Shown: piece after piece, positions 1-6,792 of the stretch
Position numbering within the stretch: position 1 is the first letter of the stretch
Layout: every line of letters begins with the position of its first letter
Source: CAVPGH01 sp046726955
GTDB lineage: Bacteria > Acidobacteriota > Vicinamibacteria > Fen-336
NCBI GenBank assembly: GCA_046726955.1
Contig: JBKPBQ010000460.1
Coordinates: 1-8,039 of the forward strand
Direction of reading: 5' to 3'
Length of the DNA: 8,039 nucleotides
Position numbers and translations under genes: made by a program
The notes under the pieces: generated by a model
What the model saw: the letters and a program-made list of their open reading frames with translations, nothing else
Databases searched by the model: none
Told to the model about the DNA's origin: nothing

Positions 1-45
1 CGGGAACCCTGTTACTTCGAACATATTCCACCGCTCGCCGGCCTG

Positions 46-1086
46 TCAACTCGAAGCACCCTCCTGGCCGAGCGCGAGGTGGGGCAGGGCCTCGAGGTCG
101 AAGCCGGCGCGCACGCCCCGTCGGAAATTGACGTAGGCCGCGGCCCCGATCATCGCGGCGTTGTCGGTGGAGAGCGCGAGCGGTGGGATGAAGACGGGGA
201 GGCCCAGCCGCTCTCCGGCCCGTGCGGCTTCCTCGCGCAGCCGCGAGTTCGCGGCGACGCCGCCCGTGATCACGAGGCTCGCGGGGTGGTGCTCCTCGGA
301 GCCGCGGACGAGCCCGCGCACGAGCGCCTCCACCACGGCGCGCTGGAAGGAGGCGAGGAGGTCGCGGATCTCCGCGGGCACGCGCTCGGGGTCGGCCACC
401 GGGGGAATCCCTTCGCGGCGCACGTGGTAGAGGACAGCCGTCTTGATCCCGCTGAACGAGAAGTCGCGCCGTCCGTCCTTGATCCGCGCGACCTTGAACT
501 CGACCGCGGACTCGTTGGCGCCCCGGGCCAGGCGGTCGATCACGGGGCCGCCCGGATAGCCGAGCCCCAGGAGCTTCGCCACCTTGTCGAAGGCCTCGCC
601 CGCCGCGTCGTCGCGCGTGCGGCCGAGCAGCTCGTAGCGGCCTTCCTCGGGCACGAGGAAGAGGCTCGTGTGGCCGCCGGAGACGACGAGGGCGAGGGCG
701 GGCAGGAGGACGCCTCCGGGGTCGAGGAAGGGGGCCTGGATGTGGCCCGCGATGTGGTGGACGGGGACGAGCGGCTTGTCGTGCACGAGGGCGATGGCCT
801 TGGCGGCCTGCACGCCCACGAGAAGCGAGCCCACGAGCCCCGGCCCCTGCGTGACCGCCACCGCGTCGAGCTCGGGGAAGTCGAGCCCCGCGTCGGCCAT
901 CGCCTTCTCGACGACCGGGCAGAGGCTCTCGATGTGGTGCCGCGACGCGAGCTCCGGCACGACGCCGCCGTAAGGAGCGTGGATCGCGGTCTGGGTGGAG
1001 ACGACGCTGGAGAGGACGCGCCGGCCGTCCTCGACCACTGCGGCCGCGGTCTCGTCGCAGGACGTCTCGAGGGCGAGGATCTTCAC
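46..1086 (-). CDS. tsaD: tRNA N6-adenosine threonylcarbamoyltransferase TsaD
   Basis: TsaD (Kae1/YgjD family) transfers the threonylcarbamoyl group from threonylcarbamoyl-AMP to A37 of ANN-decoding tRNAs, working in the cytoplasm with TsaB and TsaE; those partners are not in this window. The 346-residue length is normal. Visible family motifs are the N-terminal LALETSCDET (4-13), the metal-binding HHIAGH (His111 and His115), the nucleotide-binding VSGGHTSL (135-142), the glycine-rich GLGYPGGP (174-181), SFSGIKTA (210-217), ITGGVAANS (273-281) and a C-terminal STDNAAMIG whose Asp308 matches the third metal ligand. The start is a GTG (bases 1084-1086) with no clear Shine-Dalgarno, 10 nt after the mtnA stop, so it is probably translated by coupling to mtnA. 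The stop is TGA at 46-48. Nothing looks broken. Identification is very secure; the exact start is slightly less so. Confidence 0.97.
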   Translation of the reverse strand: MKILALETSCDETAAAVVEDGRRVLSSVVSTQTAIHAPYGGVVPELASRHHIESLCPVVEKAMADAGLDFPELDAVAVTQGPGLVGSLLVGVQAAKAIALVHDKPLVPVHHIAGHIQAPFLDPGGVLLPALALVVSGGHTSLFLVPEEGRYELLGRTRDDAAGEAFDKVAKLLGLGYPGGPVIDRLARGANESAVEFKVARIKDGRRDFSFSGIKTAVLYHVRREGIPPVADPERVPAEIRDLLASFQRAVVEALVRGLVRGSEEHHPASLVITGGVAANSRLREEAARAGERLGLPVFIPPLALSTDNAAMIGAAAYVNFRRGVRAGFDLEALPHLALGQEGASS

Positions 1087-1096
1087 CGTCCGGCGG

Positions 1097-2125
<1,029 letters not shown>

Positions 2126-2130
2126 GGGCG

Positions 2131-2138
2131 CCTCCTTT
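2131..2138 (-). promoter_or_regulatory. Ribosome binding site deciding the mtnA start
   Basis: Read on the minus strand this is AAAGGAGG, a near-perfect Shine-Dalgarno. It leaves 5 nt before the CTG at 2125 but 17 nt before the GTG at 2113. This spacing is the main reason for choosing the CTG. Confidence 0.8.
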
Positions 2139-2141
2139 CCC

Positions 2142-2157
2142 CGATGCTAGCGCATCG
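2142..2157. promoter_or_regulatory. Inverted repeat in the mtnA/moeA divergent region
   Basis: CGATGC (2142-2147) and GCATCG (2152-2157) form perfect 6-bp arms around the 4-nt centre TAGC. The repeat lies in the 52-bp gap between the two divergent starts, upstream of the moeA -10 box, and overlaps TAGCAT, a weak candidate mtnA -10 on the minus strand (2149-2144). It could be an operator serving both directions. It could also be chance in GC-rich DNA. Confidence 0.4.
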
Positions 2158-2165
2158 CGGGGCGT

Positions 2166-2171
2166 TAGAAT
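2166..2171 (+). promoter_or_regulatory. Candidate -10 box for a leaderless moeA transcript
   Basis: TAGAAT matches the sigma-70 -10 consensus at 5 of 6 positions and is conspicuous in a GC-rich region. Transcription would be expected to start about 7 nt downstream, which falls on the GTG start of moeA at 2178. I see no good -35 box. This suggests a leaderless mRNA. Confidence 0.5.
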
Positions 2172-2177
2172 GGAGGT

Positions 2178-3419
2178 GTGACGACGTCTTCGATATCGGT
2201 CGAGCAGGCGCTCGAGATCGTCCTCGCCCACACCCCGACGCTGCCCGCGGAGGAGGTCCTCCTCACGGAGGCGCTCGGGCGGGTGATCGCGGAGGACGTC
2301 GTCTCCGACCTCGACATGCCGCCCTTCGACCGCTCGGCCATGGACGGCTACGCGGTGCGCGCGGGCGACACCGCGAGCGCCCCCGTCGTGCTCGAGGTCA
2401 TGGGGCAGGTGCGGGCGGGAGAGATGCCCGACCGCCCGCTGGAGCCCGGCAAGGCATTCCAGGTCATGACGGGTGCCCCGGTTCCGGCGGGAGCGACGGC
2501 GGTGCAGCCGGTGGAGAAGACGCGGGCCGTCGAGGGCGGGCGGAAGGTCGAGATCCTGTCCTCGGTGGAAACGGGCGCCCACATCTCCCGGAAGGGCTCC
2601 GAGGTGCGCCAGGGAGAGCGCGTCTACGACCGCGGCCAGCCGCTCGATCCTGCCGGCCTCGCCGTTCTCGCGAGCGTCGGGAAGGGACGGCTGCGCGTGG
2701 GGCGGCGTCCCACCGTCTCCGTGGTGGTCACGGGCGACGAGCTCGTGGACGTGTGGACGCGGCCCGTGGGAGGCCAGATCCGCAACAGCAACGCCACCGC
2801 GGTGGTCGCGCAGGCGCGCTGGGCGGGGGCCGACGTCGTGGACTTCGGGACGGCGCCCGACCAGGCGGACCGGATCGCGGAGCTCGTGCGCGCCGGCTTC
2901 TCGGCCGACGTGCTCGTCCTCTCGGGCGGCGTCTCCGAAGGCGCCTTCGACCTCGTGGAGCCGGTCCTCCTGCGCTTCGACGTGGGGCTCCTCTTCACGC
3001 GCGTGGCGATCAAGCCCGGCGCGCCGCTCGTGTTCGGCCTCCGCGGCGACAAGCTCGTCTTCGGCCTGCCCGGCAATCCCGTCTCCGCACAGGTCACGTT
3101 CGACCTCTTCGTCCGCCCCGCCCTCCTGCGCATGCAGGGCACGCAGACGGTCGTCCGACCCACGGTCGAAGTCGAGCTGCTGGAGCCGGCGCGGAACCGC
3201 TCGGGCCGCAAGGCCCACCTCCCCGCTCGCGTCCGTTCCGAAGAGGGACGGCTCGTCGCCCGCCTCGTGCCCTCGCAGGGCTCGGCCGACCTCGTGGCCC
3301 ACGCCCGGGCCAACGCGCTCGTCGTGCTCCCGGCCGACCGGGAGCGCGCGGAGGCGGGAGAGCGCGCGAGCGCGATCCTCCTCGGAAACTTCCTCGAGCG
3401 TGACGGCGCCCCGCTCTAG
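2178..3419 (+). CDS. moeA: Molybdopterin molybdenumtransferase MoeA
   Basis: MoeA inserts molybdate into adenylylated molybdopterin, the last step of molybdenum cofactor synthesis in the cytoplasm. At 413 residues it has the full family architecture: MoeA N-terminal domains (about 8-170) with PPFDRSAMDGYAV (48-60) and VMTGAPVPAGA (96-106); the MoCF/MogA-like domain (about 178-320) with VVTGDELV, GGQIRNSN (198-205), LSGGVSEGAFD (248-258), KPGAPLVFGL and GLPGNPVSAQ (296-305); and the C-terminal beta domain (about 328-405) with SGRKAHLPAR and SQGSADLVAHARANALV. The start is GTG at 2178. The GGAGG at 2172-2176 is only 1 nt from it, too close to work as a Shine-Dalgarno, while a -10-like TAGAAT lies just upstream, so translation may be leaderless. 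An in-frame stop at 2166-2168 rules out a longer protein. Its 3' end overlaps moaC. It could equally be named glp, the gephyrin-like paralogue label. Confidence 0.95.
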   Translation: MTTSSISVEQALEIVLAHTPTLPAEEVLLTEALGRVIAEDVVSDLDMPPFDRSAMDGYAVRAGDTASAPVVLEVMGQVRAGEMPDRPLEPGKAFQVMTGAPVPAGATAVQPVEKTRAVEGGRKVEILSSVETGAHISRKGSEVRQGERVYDRGQPLDPAGLAVLASVGKGRLRVGRRPTVSVVVTGDELVDVWTRPVGGQIRNSNATAVVAQARWAGADVVDFGTAPDQADRIAELVRAGFSADVLVLSGGVSEGAFDLVEPVLLRFDVGLLFTRVAIKPGAPLVFGLRGDKLVFGLPGNPVSAQVTFDLFVRPALLRMQGTQTVVRPTVEVELLEPARNRSGRKAHLPARVRSEEGRLVARLVPSQGSADLVAHARANALVVLPADRERAEAGERASAILLGNFLERDGAPL

Positions 3420-3897
3420 GCCAAAGCTCAGCCACCTCGACGCGTCGGGAAGGGCGCGGATGGTGGACGTGTCCGCCAAGCCCACGACGTCGCGGGAGGC
3501 GGTGGCGCGGGGGCGGATCAAGATCGCCCCCGCGGCGCTGCGCCTCGCCCGGGCGGGAAAGCTCCGCAAGGGCGGTGTGGTCGAGGTGGCGCGGCTCGCG
3601 GGAATCCTCGCCGCCAAGCGCACGGCGGAGGCGATTCCGCTCTGCCACCCGCTGCCGCTCTCGCACGTCGACGTCCAGCTCGCCCCCCGCCGGGACGGCT
3701 TCGCGATCGAGGCGCGCGTGCGCACGGAGGCGAAGACGGGGGCGGAGATGGAGGCGCTGCACGCCGTCGCGGTGGCGGCCCTCACCGTCTACGACATGGT
3801 CAAGGCCGCGGACAAGGGCATGGAGATCGGCGGCCTCGTGCTCGTGAGCAAGACCGGGGGCAAGAGCGGGGAGTGGAAGCGCCGGGGGACGCGCTGA
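3400..3897 (+). CDS. moaC: Cyclic pyranopterin monophosphate synthase MoaC
   Basis: MoaC converts the MoaA product (3',8-cyclo-7,8-dihydro-GTP) to cyclic pyranopterin monophosphate, the first committed precursor of molybdenum cofactor. The frame is open far upstream as a moeA shadow, so the start must be chosen. GTG at 3400 gives 165 residues and keeps the family-typical N-terminus KLSHLDASGRARMVDVSAK (9-27); the ATG at 3460 would cut this off. Conserved features are KGGVVEVARLAGILAAKRT (57-75), IPLCHPLPLSHV (79-90), KTGAEMEALHAVAVAALTVYD (112-132), MVKAADKGM and KTGGKSGEW near the end. Lys57, Asp132 and Lys135 align with the E. coli residues Lys51, Asp128 and Lys131. The gene overlaps the last 20 nt of moeA in a different frame and has no strong Shine-Dalgarno, so translational coupling is likely. 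No moaA, moaD, moaE or mog is in the window. Confidence 0.95.
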   Translation: MTAPRSRPKLSHLDASGRARMVDVSAKPTTSREAVARGRIKIAPAALRLARAGKLRKGGVVEVARLAGILAAKRTAEAIPLCHPLPLSHVDVQLAPRRDGFAIEARVRTEAKTGAEMEALHAVAVAALTVYDMVKAADKGMEIGGLVLVSKTGGKSGEWKRRGTR

Positions 3898-3913
3898 TCC
3901 GCCGCCCCGGCCC

Positions 3914-4840
3914 ATGAAGCGGCGGAAGTGGATCGTCGGGATCGCCGTGGTCCTGCTGCTCGGGGGAGCGCTCCTCTTCGTGCTCGGCTCCGGCCAGCGG
4001 CTGCCCGGCGACGTGCGCGGGGGCCTCGTGTTCGTGAGCGATCGCGACGGCACGAGCGCGCTCTACTGGCGGCGGCTGCCCCGCGACCGCGAGCGGCGGC
4101 TCACCCACACGAGCGAGCCCGTGTCCGACCCCGCGATCTCTCCCGACGGCACGCAGGTCGCCTTCGTCATGGGCGGCCGCATCGGGATCGTGGCCGTGGC
4201 CTCGGGGGAGACGCGCGTGCTCACCCTCGGCGTCGAATGGAAGGACGCCTCGCCCGCGTGGCGTCCCGACGGCAAGGGGCTCGTGGTCGCCGCCCGCCGC
4301 GTCGCGGGTCCGGGCTCCGGGCTCCACGTGCTCGACCTCGCGATCTCCGGCGACAACGAGCGCCATCCCCTCACGCAGAGCCGGGGGATGGACGACCAGA
4401 GCCCGACGGTCAGCCCCGACGGGACGTACGTGGTCTTCGTGCGCGAGGACAACCTCTGGCGCGTCAGCCTCGCCGACGGCCACGCGAGCCGCCTCACCGG
4501 AGGCTTCAAGAAGAGCCGGGCCCCGCGCTTCCACCCTTCGGGCCGCATCGTCTGCCTCTGGACGGAAGGAAAATTGCAAGGGATCGACGTGATGGACGCG
4601 GACGGGAAGAACCGCGAGACGCTCTGGCAGGGGGCCATCTACTACCGCCGGCTCGTGCCCTCCCCCGACGGGCGCTACTTCGCCGCGACCTTCTCCTACG
4701 ACCTCGGCTTCCACCCGTCGGACGCGTTCCGGGCTCGGCAGACGGAGGAGGTTCGCCTCCTCGACGCCCGCGGCAATCCCCTCGCCCGCCTCGAGTACTC
4801 CTGGCGGCACGACAATCACTCGCCCGACTGGGCCGGATAG
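3914..4840 (+). CDS. Membrane-anchored TolB-like PD40 beta-propeller protein
   Basis: This 308-residue protein begins with basic MKRRK and one hydrophobic segment (about 6-26) with no lipobox, so it is probably an N-in signal anchor placing the rest in the periplasm. The rest is a PD40/WD40-like propeller. Five full repeats are visible: DPAISPDGTQVAFV (72-85), SPAWRPDGKGLVVA (113-126), SPTVSPDGTYVVFV (163-176), APRFHPSGRIVCLW (203-216) and RLVPSPDGRYFAAT (246-259). The protein ends with a sixth repeat start, HSPDWAG, whose missing half (GGLVFVSDRDG, 36-46) is at the N-terminus, as expected for a six-bladed propeller closed by its two ends. No catalytic residues are recognisable. Such domains usually bind proteins or ligands, as TolB does with Pal, and a pal gene lies 1.4 kb downstream, but it is shorter than TolB and lacks its N-terminal domain. 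It follows moaC by 16 nt with no clear Shine-Dalgarno. The specific function is unknown. Confidence 0.85.
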   Translation: MKRRKWIVGIAVVLLLGGALLFVLGSGQRLPGDVRGGLVFVSDRDGTSALYWRRLPRDRERRLTHTSEPVSDPAISPDGTQVAFVMGGRIGIVAVASGETRVLTLGVEWKDASPAWRPDGKGLVVAARRVAGPGSGLHVLDLAISGDNERHPLTQSRGMDDQSPTVSPDGTYVVFVREDNLWRVSLADGHASRLTGGFKKSRAPRFHPSGRIVCLWTEGKLQGIDVMDADGKNRETLWQGAIYYRRLVPSPDGRYFAATFSYDLGFHPSDAFRARQTEEVRLLDARGNPLARLEYSWRHDNHSPDWAG

Positions 4841-4873
4841 AGTTATATGATCGGCGGCCCGGAGGTACGGGTA

Positions 4874-5041
4874 ATGGCGGTCTGTCCCGAGTGCGAGGCG
4901 GACATCGAGATCGACGAGTTCGACGTCGACAAGGGCGAGATCATCAGCTGCCCTGAGTGCGGCGTGGAGCTGGAGGTCGTCGGGCTGTCGCCTCTGGAGC
5001 TGGACATTGCTCCGCAGGAAGAGGACGAATGGGAGGAGTGA
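4874..5041 (+). CDS. lysW: LysW-family amino-group carrier-like zinc protein
   Basis: This 55-residue acidic protein has CPEC (4-7) and CPEC (26-29), a four-Cys zinc site, then VELEVVGLSPLELDIAP (31-47) and the tail EEDEWEE. That layout matches LysW of the Thermus/archaeal lysine (AAA) pathway, whose C-terminal Glu is covalently joined to the amino group of aminoadipate or glutamate intermediates. The canonical tail is EDWGE; here the Trp and terminal Glu are kept but the penultimate Gly is Glu. The start at 4874 is preferred over an in-frame ATG at 4847 because GGAGG (4861-4865) lies 8 nt before it and the shorter form matches family length. None of the usual partners (lysX/argX, lysZ, lysY, lysJ, lysK) is nearby, so whether it acts in lysine or arginine synthesis is unproven. 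Its last codons supply the ribosome site for larE. The family call is good; the role is open. Confidence 0.85.
   Translation: MAVCPECEADIEIDEFDVDKGEIISCPECGVELEVVGLSPLELDIAPQEEDEWEE
5031..5038 (+). promoter_or_regulatory. larE ribosome binding site inside the lysW 3' end
   Basis: GGGAGGAG overlaps the codons for the final Trp-Glu-Glu of the LysW-like protein and lies 5 nt before GTG at 5044. It supports that GTG as the larE start and implies coupled translation of the two genes. Confidence 0.7.
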
Positions 5042-5043
5042 CG

Positions 5044-5892
5044 GTGACGGACGCGGTCGTGCGGGACAGGACGTCGTCGGTCGCGGAGAAGCGGCAGGCG
5101 CTCGAGCGCAGGCTCGCCGAGCTCGGCTCGCTCGTCGTCGCCTACAGCGGCGGCGTCGACAGCTCGCTCCTCGCCGTGATGGCGCATCGCGTCCTCGGCG
5201 CGCGCAGCCTGGCCGTCACCGCCGACTCCGAATCGCTCGCCGAGGCGCAGCGCTCGCTCGCGCTCTCGCTCGCCGCGCAGTTCGGCTTCCCGCACCGCGT
5301 CATCCGCACCTCCGAGCTCGAGGACCCGCTCTACGTCCGCAACGAGCGCGACCGCTGCTACCGCTGCAAGACGGAGCTCTTCAGCCGGCTCGTGCCCCTC
5401 GCCGCCGCCGAGGGATTCGCCCACGTGGCTTACGGCCTCGTCACGGACGACCTCTACGACTTCCGGCCCGGACACCGCGCCGCCCAGGAGGCGGGGGTCG
5501 TCTCGCCGCTCGCCGACGCCGGGCTCGACAAGGAGGACGTGCGCGCGCTCTCCCGCGAGCTCGGCCTGCCCACCGCGGACCTCCCCTCGTCGCCCTGCCT
5601 CTCCTCCCGGCTGCCCTACGGGACGGCCGTCACGGTGGAGGCGCTCCGCCGGGTGGAGCGCGCGGAGGAGGCGGTGCGCGCGCTCGGGTTCCGGGAGCTG
5701 CGCGTCCGGCACTTCGGCGAGGCGGCCCGGGTGGAGATCGCTCTCGCGGAGATGGACCGTCTCGACGAGCCCGGTTGCCGGGAAGCCGTGGTGGCGGCCG
5801 TCCGGGCCGCGGGTTACGGAACGGTAGAGGTCGATCCCGAGGGGTACAGGCGAGGCCGGCTGAACCTCCGGGTCGTCGACCCGGCCGGCTGA
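5044..5892 (+). CDS. larE: LarE-like ATP-dependent sacrificial sulfur transferase
   Basis: LarE of Lactobacillus plantarum is a PP-loop ATP pyrophosphatase that adenylylates the carboxylates of pyridinium-3,5-biscarboxylate mononucleotide and gives up a cysteine sulfur to make the nickel-pincer cofactor of lactate racemase. This 282-residue protein has the PP-loop AYSGGVDSSLL (33-43), NERDRCYRCKTELF (100-113), SSPCLSSRLPYG (182-193) and the C-terminal EGYRRGRLN (266-274), all typical of the family. Cys185 in PCLSSR lies where the sacrificial cysteine is expected; Cys105, Cys108 and Cys245 are the others. In-frame starts at 4957 and 5029 are open but lack a good ribosome site; GTG 5044 has GGGAGGAG 5 nt upstream. 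It lies 2 nt after the lysW stop. No larB, larC or larA is in the window, so the true substrate may differ. The family is broad and the enzyme class is firmer than the substrate. Confidence 0.88.
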   Translation: MTDAVVRDRTSSVAEKRQALERRLAELGSLVVAYSGGVDSSLLAVMAHRVLGARSLAVTADSESLAEAQRSLALSLAAQFGFPHRVIRTSELEDPLYVRNERDRCYRCKTELFSRLVPLAAAEGFAHVAYGLVTDDLYDFRPGHRAAQEAGVVSPLADAGLDKEDVRALSRELGLPTADLPSSPCLSSRLPYGTAVTVEALRRVERAEEAVRALGFRELRVRHFGEAARVEIALAEMDRLDEPGCREAVVAAVRAAGYGTVEVDPEGYRRGRLNLRVVDPAG

Positions 5893-5933
5893 CGCCTTCC
5901 CGCGTCCAACCCATCGCAGGACTTGCACCCGGA

Positions 5934-5962
5934 TGCACAGCTCCACCGCTTCGCGCTATGAT
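5934..5962 (+). promoter_or_regulatory. Candidate sigma-70 promoter of tatA
   Basis: TGCACA (5934-5939, 4 of 6 to consensus) and TATGAT (5957-5962, 5 of 6) are separated by 17 nt. Transcription would start near 5969, leaving about 20 nt before the tatA ATG. TGCAC also occurs at 5924-5928, 10 bp from the copy at 5934-5938, and GCGCT/AGCGC (5953-5957 and 5964-5968) flank the -10 box. Confidence 0.55.
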
Positions 5963-5988
5963 CAGCGCTCGTCACATGGGAGGGGATC

Positions 5989-6156
5989 ATGTTCAATCTC
6001 GGCTTTCCCGAGATGCTCCTCATTTTCGTTGTCATCGTGCTCATCTTCGGTACCACGCGGCTTCCCGAGCTGGGGCGCGGCCTGGGCGAAGGCATCCGTA
6101 ATTTCAAGAAGTCGATGAAGGACGAGCCGGAAGAAGAGGAAAAGAAGAAAAGCTGA
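5989..6156 (+). CDS. tatA: Twin-arginine translocase subunit TatA/TatE
   Basis: This 55-residue protein oligomerises in the inner membrane as the pore-forming part of the Tat system, which exports folded proteins together with TatC (not in this window). The sequence shows a short N-terminus with Glu8, a single membrane helix (about 8-20), the invariant Phe20-Gly21 hinge, LPELGRGLGEG (25-35) starting the amphipathic helix, NFKKSMKDE, and a short charged tail rich in Glu and Lys. It is at the short end for TatA; no tatB-like extension is present. The ATG at 5989 has GGGAGGGG (5978-5985) just upstream. It stands 96 nt after larE behind its own likely promoter, so it probably begins a new transcript that may run into pal. 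The tail codons are notably A-rich against the GC-rich background. Confidence 0.93.
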   Translation: MFNLGFPEMLLIFVVIVLIFGTTRLPELGRGLGEGIRNFKKSMKDEPEEEEKKKS

Positions 6157-6159
6157 CGA

Positions 6160-6177
6160 TCCCGCCGACCGGCGGGA
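6160..6177 (+). terminator. GC-rich hairpin after tatA, no U-tract
   Basis: TCCCGCC (6160-6166) and GGCGGGA (6171-6177) form a perfect 7-bp stem with a GACC loop, 3 nt after the tatA stop. No T-run follows, so it may be a partial terminator, an attenuator or an mRNA 3'-end stabiliser between tatA and pal rather than a classical intrinsic terminator. Confidence 0.4.
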
Positions 6178-6235
6178 ACCGGGCAGCGACCGACCGCCCA
6201 CGGGGGGCCGTCGAGAAACGAAGGAGGGTGGCTGC

Positions 6236-6790
6236 ATGAGGCATTGGACGCGAATCCTCACGATCGTTTCGGTCGTATCGATCGTCGGTGCTTGCGGAAA
6301 ACCGAAGCCTCCTGCTCCTCCCCCCCCGCCTCCCCCCGTGGCGCCGGCGACGCCGCCCCCCGCGCCTCCGCCCACCACCCAGCCGCCGCCCCAGGTCGAC
6401 GAGTACGCCCGCATCAAGGCGATGAGCGCCGACGAGATCGACCGCATGGGCCTGCTCGCGGAGATCCACTTCGACTACGACAAGTCCGACCTCCGCGAGG
6501 GCGACCGCTCGATCCTCAACAAGAACGCCGAGGTGCTCAAGAAGTTCGACTTCATCCGGGTGACGGTGGAAGGGCACTGCGACGAGCGGGGCAGCGTCGA
6601 GTACAACCTGGCGCTCGGCGAGCGGCGGGCCAAGGCGGCGTACGACTACCTCATCTCGCTCGGCGTCGCCGCGGACCGGCTCAAGACCGTCTCCTACGGC
6701 AAGGAGGTTCCGCTCTGCAGCGAGTCCAACGAGGGCTGCTGGTCTCGGAACCGTCGCGACAAGTTCACGGTGAGCGGCAAGACGCGGTGA
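6236..6790 (+). CDS. pal: Peptidoglycan-associated lipoprotein Pal (OmpA-like domain)
   Basis: This 184-residue protein is an outer-membrane lipoprotein that holds the envelope to peptidoglycan as part of the Tol-Pal system. It has a signal peptide (1-19) ending in a lipobox, VGAC, with Cys20 as the lipidated residue, then a Pro-rich linker (about 22-53), then an OmpA-like domain (about 75-184). Motifs are IHFDYDKSDL (77-86), VEGHCDERGS (111-120), NLALGERRAKAAYDYL (124-139), VSYGKEVPLC and WSRNRRDKF. Asp116 and Arg131 fit the pair that grips diaminopimelate. Cys161 and Cys168 could form a disulfide in the periplasm, and Cys115 replaces the usual Thr of GHTDE. The ATG at 6236 has AAGGAGG (6221-6227) 8 nt upstream. 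It may share a transcript with tatA, 79 nt upstream. A general OmpA-family lipoprotein is the alternative, but the DERG and LGERR motifs favour Pal. Confidence 0.88.
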   Translation: MRHWTRILTIVSVVSIVGACGKPKPPAPPPPPPPVAPATPPPAPPPTTQPPPQVDEYARIKAMSADEIDRMGLLAEIHFDYDKSDLREGDRSILNKNAEVLKKFDFIRVTVEGHCDERGSVEYNLALGERRAKAAYDYLISLGVAADRLKTVSYGKEVPLCSESNEGCWSRNRRDKFTVSGKTR

Positions 6791-6792
6791 TC

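Noticed and set aside
1..45. A lower-GC patch at the left edge with TTCGAA and a short TGTT/AACA symmetry, considered as an operator or tsaD terminator
   Set aside because: The symmetry is imperfect, there is no stable stem with a T-run, and too little of the region is visible to support any call.
2170..2181. A three-codon upstream frame (ATG GAG GTG TGA) overlapping the moeA GTG
   Set aside because: It lacks its own ribosome site and would not be transcribed if the TAGAAT box is the -10; most likely coincidence.
4847..4873. ATG 4847 as the start of the LysW-like gene
   Set aside because: It lacks a ribosome site and adds nine residues not typical of the family; the ATG at 4874 has GGAGG 8 nt upstream.
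4957..5043. Earlier in-frame starts for larE (4957, ATG 5029, GTG 5038)
   Set aside because: They would overlap lysW, lack a suitably spaced ribosome site and add nothing conserved; GTG 5044 fits GGGAGGAG.
4843..5946. A 367-codon minus-strand frame opposite lysW and larE
   Set aside because: The plus strand carries two recognisable conserved proteins there; the antisense translation is compositionally biased and unlike any family I know.
6200..6211. ACGG-GGGG-CCGT small hairpin before pal
   Set aside because: A 4-bp stem in GC-rich DNA is expected by chance and has no positional support.
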